Positions 1-11,374 of a stretch of DNA of 64,000 bases are shown piece after piece. Source of the stretch: Bigelowiella natans CCMP2755 (Eukaryota > Cercozoa > Chlorarachniophyceae). Position 1 is the stretch's first letter. Every line of letters begins with the position of its first letter. The notes below the pieces were generated by a model. The model made no database searches. It had not been told where the DNA came from and saw only the letters and a program-made list of their open reading frames with translations. Location of the stretch: assembly GCA_000320545.1 (NCBI GenBank), contig ADNK01000237.1, positions 1-64,000 on the forward strand. Reading direction: 5' to 3'. The translations under genes and the position numbers were made by a program.

Positions 1-187
1 AAGCCTTTCGCCTCCTCCTCCTCCTCCTCCTCCCTACCTCCTCCTCCTCTTCCATGCATTCGCTTCTCTCTGGGTTGTGCTCCCATCCCGGTATTCTTTT
101 CCCCTCGCGCTCCCACCTGGACAGAAAGAGTAGACGTGACAGAATAGGAGGGTGGAGGATGAGGATCTTAGGAGCAATAGGAAGAAG

Positions 188-224
<37 letters not shown>

Positions 225-340
225 GTGATGGGAAAAGAGCTATCAAAGGAGAGAGAAGAGGGGCTAAAAAATATGAGTTCTTTGCTTCTCCGATGTTTGT
301 TGTTGTGAGGGGCCGGCGGGGGGGGAGGGATTCCAAAAAT

Positions 341-678
341 TCACCTTCCTTCTTCTCGCAGCTGACAGAAGCAACGGTATCGATCGAAATTACTTGTCAT
401 CATCGTCGTCGTCCTGCTGCCCCTTCTTCTTCTCTTTCCACCGATGATTCTTCCTTCTTCCTTCTGCTCAGGGGGAGGTCCCAATTCATACGTCACGTGG
501 CCGCGTGATATTGCTACCCGTCTGCGCCTAGCAATCTGCGGTTTGTTTCTACGTGGGTTGCTATCATGCAGAGCTGCTTCATTGGCGTTCTTACCCTCGA
601 TTTTGTCCTCATCCTCGACGCTTCTGGCCAGGTCATCAGTAGGTTGGGTAGGCCGCTGTAACGACAACGACGACGACA

Positions 679-711
<33 letters not shown>

Positions 712-1988
712 CGCTCTTTGATGGCATTTCCCTCTTAAGAACACTCGCACTCTCATATCCTTGCTTAGTTTTATCGTCGCCTTTATTGGAAATAGCAGAT
801 GTTGCTCCTTTACTAAGATGTAGCTGGCGTAACTTCTGGGCCAAGTGCGCTGCAATCGCCTTTGGGGTGGCCAACAACATGATATCATCGGCTGTCACAA
901 TCTCGTCTCCTCCTCCCTCTCTTCCTCCTCCTCCTTCCTTTTCAGGGCTGATATAGCTCTGTCGCTGGGAAATGAGCGGCGCCAGGAAGCGGTGTAGCTC
1001 GAATGCCACAAACGTGGCCATAATGGAGTCACCGCCAGCTTCTGAAAAGTCAAGATCTCTGTTGATGATAGTGAGCATGGGATTGCTGCTGCGGTCAGGG
1101 GCGTTGGAATCTTCGTCCTTCTTCTCAAGCTCTTTGTAGAAATCATCATTTCCTTCTTTGATCTCCTCCTCCTCCTCCTGCTTCTGCTGCTGCTGCTGCC
1201 GCTGCCGCCCCTTGTGGTAACCCCTCGTCGCCGCCATCATCGTCGTCGCCTTCTTTTTTTCCTCATTCCGACCCTTACTCACAATTTCACTGTGATTCTG
1301 ACTACTGCCAAGACTTCTACGAAGACTACTACTACTGCTGCTCCTACTACCATGTAAGTCAAGGCCCAGCACCGAGGAAAACAGCCGTGCAACCACCTTT
1401 TTATCAGATGTTTCATGTAATCATGAGAGAATAGGGGAGGGGGAACACGAGGGAAGCTCGCCATCATCCCAAGAGGTGCGATAAAAATATAATCACGACG
1501 CTTTCCCATGCAAGTCGGCTGTTTCAGAGCGCAGCGTCGCCCAGGCGACAAAGTACCTTCTCAACTCACCGCACACGATACAGCTAATACTGATTATGAA
1601 GTATCTTTCTCCTACCTCAGCAAGCTGCTGTTCCCCCAATCGCCAAGCTCCTTCATCATCATCATCATCATCGTCATCACCTCGTGCGAGCCTCCTCAGA
1701 TGCAGGCTTGTTCTTTGTAGTCGCTGTTGTTGCCGTTGCTGCAGCTGCGTAGGTAGCACCAGGAGAACACGAATAGGCGACGAGAGCAAGAAGAGCCATC
1801 AGACACATTGTCAGTTTCGATACATCTTAGATGGTACATGATCTCAATTCTCAGCATTTGTCATCACTGATTCTTCTCTAACCCTACTCTCCTTTCTTCC
1901 TACTCTCCACATCGGAAGGAAGGGGGGGGGGAGTGGTAGCGATGTTTCATGGTCAGTAGATCATCTTCTTAGTCTTCTCTTCTTCCTC

Positions 1989-2033
<45 letters not shown>

Positions 2034-2129
2034 GTTTGCCTGGAATGAGCTGTCCACGTAGGACTGGAGCATCGTTTTGAGTTTCCTACATTTACGATGA
2101 GAGGGGTGGGAGGAGGCTTCTTGTATAAA

Positions 2130-2173
<44 letters not shown>

Positions 2174-4114
2174 ATTCTCTACATGCACATCCCTAATTAT
2201 ACATACGTTCCCTCTCCCTTCACTTAGACACAGAATTTGTGAATCATATGTATAATTTGTACATGTAGCATTCGAATGGCACAAATATCGTCAATGAAGT
2301 TCTCATCGCAGAAGGGAGAGGGGGCGGGGGGGGGGGAGATCATCGCGGTGCTCCTCAATCCCCCACCACTTTGATTTAAATGCGTTCGCAAGCTCACCGC
2401 CTGTCGAGCTTGCCACTTGATGTTCTCGGAAGTTGCGACGTCTGGACAAAGACCACGGGAACCTACATAAATCATGACAGGATCATCATCATCATCATCA
2501 TCATATTTTCCTCACTTCCAGGAAACGGTGATAGGCTCACATCCAAGGACCACAACCATTCGCATGCCGCATGGTCTTCTGAATAAACTCCCTCCCCCCT
2601 CCTCTCTACCTCCTCCACATGTTTATCGTTGCTGAACAGTCGGTACTACCTCCGCTTCCCGAGTTAACGCCTTCATAATGGCCATGCGCGCCCCCCTAGC
2701 CCAGCGCTCGTTGCAGCGCCTGAACGCCGCGGGGACCTGGGGAGGGGGCTTGGAAGACCGTGATGACAGCAGTCGTGATGCCGAGAACGAAGGCAAATTA
2801 ATATTATCATTATTATCGTTATTATCATCGTTGTCATCATTATTAATTTCAATCCTGCGGGGACTGCCCGTTGCTTCGATGGCCGCTGCCAGTCGCATCG
2901 TGTAATGATGCTCGTCGCTGCCACCATCGCCGCCGTCGATGCGTGGGAGGGCAATTCTGCGTCGTACAACGTAATTGTTGCATTACCAGGAATGATGATG
3001 AATATGTTGTTGTTGTTGTTGTTGTTGTTGTTGTCGTTACATAGTTGTGGGCGTGGGCAACGTCGACGACGATGGTTTACTGCCAGCACTAGTTCTTCTT
3101 CTTCTTCTTCTTAATTCCACTACTACTACTACTAGTAGTAGCAGTAGTTGTACACTGCAATTGAGGAATCAGGGTGTACCATGTCGTTGTTACCTGATTG
3201 AAGCGACACCCGCGCAAGCTACGCTTGGAAGGCGTAGTAGGGCATCCTCCTTAGAAAGAGATAGAATAAGAGAATAATGAATCAGGATAAGGGAGCCCGT
3301 ACTATCAGCAAAGTCCCTCGAAGTTGCACATCATCATCATCATCATCATCATCACCATCGATCCGCAATCAACCGTCGGAGTCTTTGAACTATTAGTTCC
3401 CTTCCAAGATAAGACGCTACGAGTAACCCCTCCCATCCTCCCCCCCCATCGTCCCTATCTTCTTCCTTCTTCTCCTCCTCCTCCTCCCAATTCACCCCAT
3501 CATCCATCTATCCATCAATCATCCTTCTCACCACGAGGTCCATGCGAGCCCAGCGCCCCGCAAGCTTCACTCTCGTATTGCTCCTCCCCAAAAAGTCGAT
3601 CCTTCTTCGTTTTCGCGTCGTGCAGTTTCCCCCCCTCCTACTGCTGCTACTGCACGCTACCAGTGAGTTGCTACGGCTGCTTGTACTACTATCACTGCTA
3701 CGATTCCTAGCACTAACGTCTTCTTCTGGAGCCGGCGCGCCCTCCTCTTCTCTATCGTCAACGGCTGCGACGCGCACTACATCCCCCGAACACCACAGCC
3801 GTTGCAACGGCTTGGACGAAGACGGCGACGAAAGCGTTGTTGACGACGGGCTTTTCACCACGAAAAATGTGCCAGCTGGGATGATAGCCATGTCACCGTC
3901 TGTGCGATTCTTCCTGCCCATCACAGTTTCAATATCTCCTGCTTCACCGTCACCGCCGTCGGCGAGATGGGTCGAAGCCCTCTTGCGCCCCCCGTTGCAT
4001 TTACTATCCTGACTGTCAACTAGAGACTGTAAGGACGGGGAGGTTGGAGAGGAAGAGGCAATGTAGCCCAGGGAGAGGCAGCTGCCACCAACACAGAGAA
4101 TCCCCTCCAGGGTC

Positions 4115-4152
<38 letters not shown>

Positions 4153-4822
4153 CTTGTTGCGATGGCACACATCCTCCAGGCTAAGGACTTGTGCCTCCAG
4201 CTGCTTCAGCATCATTGTGCGAACCCCACCATCTTCGCCGTCGTCGCTCTTCCCATTGTCAACATTGCAAACACGGGCCTCAAGCGGCATCGTAGCCGTC
4301 GTCACCGTTTCTTTCTGTTCTTCTATCTTAGAATTCCTCTCCTCCTCCTCCTCCTCCTCCTCCTCCTCCTCCTCCTCCTCATTTGTAGAGGCTTCCACGC
4401 CGCTGCTAATTTTGACAAGTAGGGGCTTCTTCACCCCCCTCCTTTGCCCAAGCAGCGGCAGGGCCCTCGTATTTGTAAGGAGATAGAGGGAAACTCCTGG
4501 GAGCGGAGAACCGAGAGGGACATAACCGTTTTGCCCCTCCGTTGACATGTGGTGATTACGATGATCTGCCTTCGTTCTGGGGGAGGGCAGCGATGATGAT
4601 GAAGAGAATAATGATGTCGAGGGTGAAGACGATGATGCCGAGAAGGATGATGGAAAACAGTCTTGGAATGTAGCGTCGGCGCTCGTCTCAGTGCTCCCAT
4701 ACAAGTTCAGCAGAACCGCGCTGTTTAATTCGGAATTAAGTTGATACTAACTGTACTCATGGCCTCTCCACTTACGCTATTTGTAGAACATTTTGGAATA
4801 TTTCTATGGATATAGATGGTTT

Positions 4823-4860
<38 letters not shown>

Positions 4861-5576
4861 AGATCACGATTCGTATTAAGTGTTAGCGGCTCCAAAAAAA
4901 CAGAAGGACCTTGATCTGCGCATCATGCGCATTCGAATCCTGTGTGCTAGAGACGTGAGAAGAGGCTCCCCGGAGGAAATAACAAGCCGCAACGGTGACG
5001 ACGAGGAGGGGGGCGGGGGTGGGAGGCGGGAAGCTAGAAATGAAGATATTTGTGATGATGCTGATGACCATCGTTCTCTCTTCGCCCTCTTGCGTATGCG
5101 GTCCTCGTCCCGATTTCTGCTGCTATTAATCAAGTCGGCAGTCGCTGCTGCTCGAGCATCATCCCCCCCCCTGCTCCAAGGCGCTAAGGCTGCCAGCTGC
5201 TGAAGCACACTTGGGGTCGAAACCATCCGGGTTACCTTCGCCAAACACACAAAAACAAAAGCGCGTCGTGTTGATGTGGCCGCGTATCTGTGGGTGTGGG
5301 GAGGTAGGGGATGATGAAGGGATTGGATGGTATATTACCCGATACAAATCGATCGCGTTGGCAAGCACGGACGGGCGGCGGACGAGGGCTGGTGGAGCGA
5401 CGATAACTCGTATCGGAAGCGGTGCACCCAAAGGGCCTAGCATTTGCCATATGGAGTCCACGAAGGACGGCGAAGACGACCTATGAGCAACAGCGAAGGC
5501 AACGGTGCCGCATCATATTTACACATCCTCTTACACTATTCCTACTGCCACACACACACACACACACACACTTAAT

Positions 5577-5630
<54 letters not shown>

Positions 5631-6243
5631 GGGGGGGGGGGGGCATGCGTGTCCATGGTGCATGGATATGCGTATAAGTCTTCAGGTGTTAAATATATAT
5701 AAATACCTGTGAATTTGTGTGTGTGTGTGTAAGGGGGGGGAGGGGGGGGGGGGCTTCCAAGCGGTGAGTCTCTAAGTTTCATGCATATATTCCTGCCCTC
5801 CTGCCAACCCCTCCTTCTCAAAATACAACCATAGAGCTACGTCGTCAGCAGCCCATGGGTACGCACGATACATCCAAAGAAAACGGTTGCGGAACCCTCT
5901 CTGCGAAAAATGTGAAAAAATCGCACAGCAATATAATTATGGTCACAATCACGTTGTCATCGCACTCAGCAAATCACGCACTTTCGAGCATCGTACGCCC
6001 TTGCTTGGCCCGCTGGAACCACTGGTGAACACGACGCACATCTCATCGCTGTCACAAGCCTTTTCGGCTTGACTTTCGAACGGACAAGCTGCGCCGATCT
6101 GCCCCACAATTCTTATATCGTAGGGATTAGTTCCTTTGTCTGCCTCGGCCCAGGCATCTGCGTAGCTGTCGTGTGTGTAAGAGACAATCAACAAACAACA
6201 AAACCGAGCAGGTGATGGGAAAGATACGTCATAGAAGGAAGTG

Positions 6244-6283
<40 letters not shown>

Positions 6284-6719
6284 AACTGTCTCTCTTCATT
6301 CTCACAATATAACAGTTCAGAGCATAATCACCAACATCAAAACTACACGAACAAAACCAGTGCTCACATGTCATCTACACATTTAAATTAAATGCGATTT
6401 TTTGGTGTAATTACGCGTCGGCTTGCAGATCCTCCCGAAGCAGTAGCATAGAATGGTGCAAGTTCTGGAGGCACTTCTGTATCGCAACAATTACGAGCGG
6501 CCTTGCCGCGCGAAAAAGGGCTGGGAAGGATGCGCGTGGATGGTCTGGATCGAACAGTACGAAGCTAGCACCGATAGATATGGCCTATTTGTATTCGTAT
6601 TTGTATAGCACCACATCACATGATGGTGGGCGTGCTGAGATGAGCACAAACGACGTCATAGTATGGCAAGCCTCAGGAAACATTCGTTCGGGTGGTGGAA
6701 TAATTAGGTGTAGTCTCTT

Positions 6720-6778
<59 letters not shown>

Positions 6779-7279
6779 GCCAACACACTCTCAAAAACGA
6801 GCTCACAGACACTCATAATGCAGTCAGTAGATGGGCAATTCACTCGCCGAAAAGGCACAGCATACAGTATATCAAGACGTACACTTAAAGCACGACGTGC
6901 ATCCAATTTATTTTTACCGCTATCGCGGCTGCTGCTGCCACAGCCCCAGGCTCGGCATATATCCCCACGCGGCAACCTTTTTTGCAGCCCTCAACCCTCA
7001 ACCGCCTTTTTATCCTAACCACCAGCTTGTTCATGTCTGCAAACGTCGTCTCCCTAGCCACGCTACCGTCACCTGCCAGCTCGGTCATGGCAACTGTGAT
7101 CGACAGAAAAAAGCACGCAACACGAAATAAGCTTGATCCTACGGACAGGTCAAGAAATGTGAAAACCTACTTCGATTGCCGTCCCTTTGCTGGTGATGGG
7201 CGAGGGCAGCGCCGATCCAATCCATGCTGGGTGACGCGTGCCAGAGTCCTCGGAACGAGGAGATTTTGTCTCCTGACAT
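341..7279 (-). CDS. AASDH/ACSF4-like adenylation-carrier protein (multi-exon; 3' end unresolved)
   Basis: AMP-forming amino/acyl-acid adenylation domain followed by a phosphopantetheine carrier domain, most like the AASDH/ACSF4 family. Start ATG is at 7279. Exons read in phase: 7279-7171, 7093-6918, 6584-6415, 6165-5997, 5900-5830, 5480-5339, 5235-4910, 4720-3532, 3249-3194, 2956-2650, 2462-2398; a further piece starts near 2085, and the carrier lies in an open frame ending at 341. Motifs seen: FTSGSSGPSKG (A3, near 6010), NRFLWMYRAYPW and FVDSIWQMLGPL, LVISSGEPL, LNLYGSTE (A5, about 4700), GILCVGGSCLSLGY, LWCSGDVV (A7), RIDFLGRSNTRVK (A8), LPRTSSGKLDRR (A10, about 2415), and carrier GGDS near 1035. 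AASDH proteins continue into PQQ-type beta-propeller repeats; none is visible, so the gene may extend past the left edge or end at 341. Exons 4720-3532 and 1396-341 are swollen by poly-Glu, poly-Ser and Gln-rich runs. The substrate cannot be told from sequence. Confidence 0.85.
4338..4380. repeat. (CTC)n trinucleotide repeat within coding exon (poly-Glu on minus strand)
   Basis: A run of CTC/CCT triplets read on the minus strand as about 14 consecutive Glu codons inside the adenylation domain of the AASDH-like protein. A CTG run at about 4116-4150 in the same exon gives poly-Ser. Both keep the frame, as trinucleotide repeats would. Confidence 0.9.
6721..6774. repeat. (CT)n microsatellite in an intron
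   Basis: About 27 uninterrupted CT units in the intron between AASDH-like exons 7093-6918 and 6584-6415. Similar dinucleotide runs fill other introns of this gene: (GT)n about 6246-6282, (GA)n 5581-5624, (TA)n about 4821-4860, (AC)n 2132-2165 and (CT)n 1991-2030. Confidence 0.95.
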
Positions 7280-7412
7280 GGTGAGCAACGGTTTGCACCG
7301 GAAAACATCTAAAATATCATGCCATTTTTACGTGACGACTTGACATAATTTTGATGAATCTTGAAAAATCAGCGGAATTGGGTCTAATTCCGCTGCGCTT
7401 CGCTGACCAACT

Positions 7413-7770
7413 AAGGTGGACCGTGTGGACGTGGCTGTCAGGAAGTTTCATTTCCTGCTCAGGATGGATGCTTTGCGTCGTCGTCATTTGGCTGCTAGTT
7501 GTGATGCCTTTCAATGCTTAGATCGTGCCAATTTGCATGAACCCCACTAGTTTACTAGTCAGTCCTCACTGAAGCCAGTTCAAGGCACTGCATTTCGTGC
7601 ACTGCAAGTGTCTTGCCACACTTTGGAAGTGCAGTTTTCCATCATGGTTCTCATTGTTCCCTTCTGGTTTCACTCGTTGGGCCTCACCAAAGTTGGTTCG
7701 AGGCACTGCGTTTCGCACACTGCAAGGGTCATGCAATGTTTTGGAAACGTTGTTTGTCATCATTGTTCAT
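7413..7770 (+). repeat. Left arm of a diverged dispersed inverted repeat, with an internal second core copy
   Basis: The stretch from about 7413 to 7650 matches the reverse complement of about 12960-13200, with clear blocks such as AGTCCTCACTGAAG, GGCACTGC-TTTCG and ACACTTTGGAA. The same core recurs directly at about 7697-7770, and that copy is closer to the right arm. The arms are diverged with small indels, so this looks like an old dispersed element or a decayed inverted duplication rather than a fresh transposon. The arms show similar hypothetical translations (VDALRHRHVAAS-like), so the element may once have been coding. Confidence 0.75.
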
Positions 7771-8446
7771 TGTGCATGCACGTTTGCACCTTGGCCCGTG
7801 CAGTGGATTGGCAAACTTTTCTACACTTCTTTCTTTCTTGGGTGGCTGGGGTGGCACTGTCCACATGGATTGGAGAGTCGCAGCACATCGATTGTCAACG
7901 TGCTCTTCGCATGCACACTCTTTGCGTGGTGGCATTGCTGCTGAATGATCGAGTGTTTGGGCAGTCACAGCACTCCAGCAATGCGGGATCACAGAACCGA
8001 AGACAGAAAACGGTTGATGGAGCAATGAACAGACGTGTTTCATGACCTTTCCACTTCACTAGCATCATGTCTGCTGGTCAAGCAGATGTATGTGCACTCT
8101 CTGAGGGTTCTGTGCTGCTTCAAACTTCGGCTTGTTGAGACACATGTGCAGGCACAGCACCCCGCTCGCAACTTTGGCGTTGTGCAAACGGCCCAAGGCT
8201 CAAGTGAACGCCAAAAAACAAAATTTGGACTAGCTGCAAAATTGGATGAATGAGAGGCGTGAATGCTTTCTTGATGAGCGTGCAAGATTTTGTTCTGATG
8301 CAGGAAACTTGAAGTGTTTTCAACCACTGCATTCACATTCGCATGCATGCTGCATGTTTTGTGAAAGTTCTGATGTTTTTCACAATTTGCAAACCATGTT
8401 GACATTCATTTGCGCATCAAGACCGACGAAGTATTGTCACAAGCGA

Positions 8447-9268
8447 CTACACCAAATCCCAAAGAGGGTCATCTTCATCTGGAATTTTGTGCTCATTTTT
8501 CCTGTCAGTAGCCGGAACCATTGTGCTATCCCTCGTACAGTTCAACGGTTTCGTGAGCAAAGGATTATGACCCGATGTGAGCCTGTTCTCTACATAGTAT
8601 CTTCTAGCTTTCATTATGCTTGCTTTCGATGGCACCTTCTTCGCCCCCTTATGCTTCCTTCTTTTCGTGATATGTTCGCGAGGAATCATCGTTATGTAAG
8701 CTACCAGTCTTGCCAAAGGTTCACTTTCTCTTCCAGGCAATGCTTTTGATACTCCGGCTGAGTAGTCAATGCCTTGAGCACAATGAATAACACGCGAATC
8801 CCACATCAGGAAGTCTCCTGGCTTCAACACAGCCTGTTGAGCCTTGCTTAAATACTTGTCATAGTCATCACTCTTAGTGACTTTAACGTAGTCAACCTGT
8901 TATGATTGCCGACTAATTCAACCTGCTATCACTTTTGAATGTAAGTGAATGCATATCTTGTTGCATATTTTTTAATTCGAAATGGCATTTAATGATGGTG
9001 AAGTATACTTTTGCACGAGACACAGGTCAGTGTGGTCTTTTCCTTTGTTTCTAGGATAATTTTTGTTACTCACCGTATTTTGCCGAACGGACTTTATTGT
9101 TCTCGAACCATCGAAGACCTTCTTAAAGTCTTTGTGAGATCCCTTGACAAGAACCGTACTTCCAGTTGCTGCGGTAGCCTCATAGAAGTTCAAAATGCCT
9201 TGATACGTTGTAAGTTCAGGATCGCTATAGTAGCTTTGGTCGATGTGAAACCTTTTGTTACATTACTT

Positions 9269-9312
<44 letters not shown>

Positions 9313-9435
9313 ATTTTCTTCAGCTATTATGAAGTTTTCAATCTTAATGGAATCCATTTGTTTCACTTTTTGTCACGGCGTAAATATCGTAAAATAGTAC
9401 ATTCTACGTTTTTGATACGTGTATGTATGATGATG

Positions 9436-9472
<37 letters not shown>

Positions 9473-10425
9473 CATTTCAGAGTAATTTAAAATTTTAGAA
9501 ATATACATCGCTCAGAAAAATGGTCAGGGAGAATTACCATCCGCGTTTCGTAAGCCACGATTTACTTCCGCCTGGAAACCCTTCGGAAAGCATTTGAGTA
9601 TAATATAGAGCATATTCATCATTTATTATACATTTTTTGATTGATTAATTATCGTCCTCTTACATGGATTTCGATAGGCTCCCCAGCCATCAAAAGAAGT
9701 AATGAGCTCATTGGAACCCCACACACTTTCAAATGCCCTTCGCACGCCAGATATCAACCGACAGTACCACATGAACTTGCTCTGCCCCACCCCAAATTTG
9801 GAGCAAACTCCATTTTTTGGGAAACTAGAATATGTCGGAAGTGGATTAGTGTGTAATTATAAAAACATCAATACCCCTCGGTAATTATTGAGCTTTGTGT
9901 GTACTTAGAACATATCGTTAAAAGAGAGAAATTACACCAGATTTGGTTCCAATTTCCGTCTCCGAAGCTCTGTGGATCATCTTTACAGATTTTTCCAGGC
10001 GAATTTTTAACCCAATCCCAAAAGAGAGCCTCAGCTTCCTTCAACTCTCCAGACTGTCATGCAAAGTTAGATATCCTAGGGTGAGATGTAAAAACTTCCA
10101 TTTTTGTGCGTTTGAAGATGACGGATATTACCGAAGCCGTGCCCTCAAAAATTACAGCCCCGTACTTCTCCAATGCTGCCAGTGCTTTCTCCGAGAGCTT
10201 CTCTTCGTTGATTGATACCCTAGAGATCTCTCCTGCTGGAGATCGAGGCAAGGGGCCTGGTCGTTGCTCGCCTAAAAATGAGCTCTCTAATCAGTCTTGC
10301 TGTATTCGTCTGCATTCATGAAACGTGCATTATTTTTCCATAGAGTGTTCAAGCTCCAAGTACGTGATGGCGCATGCATGGCATCTATGTTTATGCGCAA
10401 GCTCATTCTCACCCCCGGCCATCAT
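8447..10425 (-). CDS. Phytanoyl-CoA dioxygenase (PhyH)-family Fe(II)/2-oxoglutarate oxygenase
   Basis: Non-haem iron oxygenase of the PhyH superfamily. Seven exons splice in phase to about 366 aa: 10425-10413 (a 13-nt start exon, MMAG), 10271-10132, 10053-9938, 9824-9664, 9580-9538, 9251-9074 and 8896-8447. Features in order: LAALEKYGAVIFEG (typical N-terminal strand), LFWDWVKN, VGQSKFMWYCRLISGVR, SFDGWGAY, then the metal-binding WFHIDQSYY (HxD, near 9245), ATGSTVLVKGSHKDF, and LKPGDFLMWDSRVIHCAQG carrying the distal His (near 8795). The C-terminal part is Lys/Arg-rich and ends with DDPLWDLV. Family members hydroxylate small molecules or lipids; the substrate is unknown here. It is codirectional with the AASDH-like gene, 1.2 kb away, and lies inside the large inverted repeat. 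A (TA)n run at about 9271-9309 sits in the intron upstream of the HxD exon. Confidence 0.88.
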
Positions 10426-10789
10426 AGCCTGAAACTTTCGGATTATGTGGGAGCTGGTCAAAAGTATTCTCGAGTATTCCAATGGTGTTCCTGGAAATTT
10501 CTAGTTAGAACTCTCTGAAAAAAAACGGCAGGTCGCTGTGAGCATGTCCATGGATGTTGCAGGATCAAAATTTAGAAAAATTACCTGAATCTTGGTTTCT
10601 GATTGAAAACAATGAAAAATCGCGCTTTTTATGCATGCGACATGCATATTATTGCAGTAACACTAGAAGGATACCGGTATGTGGAAGATTTTTGGCGGGA
10701 AGGTCTTTGGGGCACAGAAGGTAGATTGACCATGTCGCAGGGAAGGAACATCAAGTGTTTTCCTACCTACTCACATGAGACAACTCAAA

Positions 10790-11374
10790 ATGGAGAACGG
10801 GGAAGACATTCCTGGCACTCCCTGTAAGTAATCCCCCCCCTCCTTGTAATTATGTGAGTCTATAAATGTATTAATTACCAACAACATAACAATAGAAACC
10901 CTTACAATTTGGTGGAAATCTAACACGTGTATTGTACACAGCAGAGGCAAGGACGCCGACACGAAGAAGTAGACACATGAAGGAGGTATACCTTTTCAAT
11001 TAAGAAAGCGAGTTTTGAAATAAAAACGTAACATTGGGATATGTCAGGGTGTTCTTAAAGAAGATGGAGAGATTCATGAAGTCCTATCAACGCAATCTTC
11101 TGATAAAGGGGATGTTAAGGAGGACAACCAAGAGCTCGCTCATTTAAATAAGGTGGAAACAATGGTATTAAAAGTTAACGAAAATCTTGTGAAAATGACC
11201 TCGAAGCTGGGAGATATGGAAAGGTATTACTTAATTTATAGCACAGCAAATGCTTAGCTGAAAGCTTGTTTATTTAGAGTCATGTCAAACACGGAGATTG
11301 TAGTAGATAAATGGCTCGGGATGTGGCAAACAACACGAAGCAAGGAGAACATCAACCACCCGAACATTCGCTAG
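10790..11374 (+). CDS. Small coiled-coil protein, tentatively DASH/Dam1 complex subunit Dad2-like
   Basis: Four short exons (10790-10823, 10942-10985, 11048-11223, 11278-11374) with good GT-AG borders and matching phases give a 116-aa protein starting MENGEDIPGTP. The N-terminal third is polar. From about residue 55 comes a heptad-like helix containing NENLVKMTSKLGDMERVMSN, then NTEIVVDKWLGMW. The pattern of an amphipathic helix, a (N/G)(T/A)(E/D)xV step and a conserved Trp recalls the Dad2 family (which has Met-x(n)-V-x(n)-NW). Dad2 is a subunit of the ring complex that couples kinetochores to microtubules in fungi. The similarity is weak and judged by eye; any small coiled-coil protein is an alternative. 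The existence of the gene is better supported than its name. Confidence 0.5.

Noticed and set aside
1-340. Open frames at the left edge with poly-Thr-His or poly-Cys-Val
   Set aside because: They are translations of the (GT)n run at 191-222; no continuation of the AASDH-like gene could be established there.
6580-6888. Frames with long Ser-Leu or Arg-Glu runs
   Set aside because: These are translations of the (CT)n microsatellite in an intron of the AASDH-like gene.
7597-8045. Three overlapping plus-strand frames of 110-145 codons
   Set aside because: All lie in the repeat arm and its neighbour opposite the PhyH gene; three frames open at once reflects Cys/His-rich low stop density, not coding.
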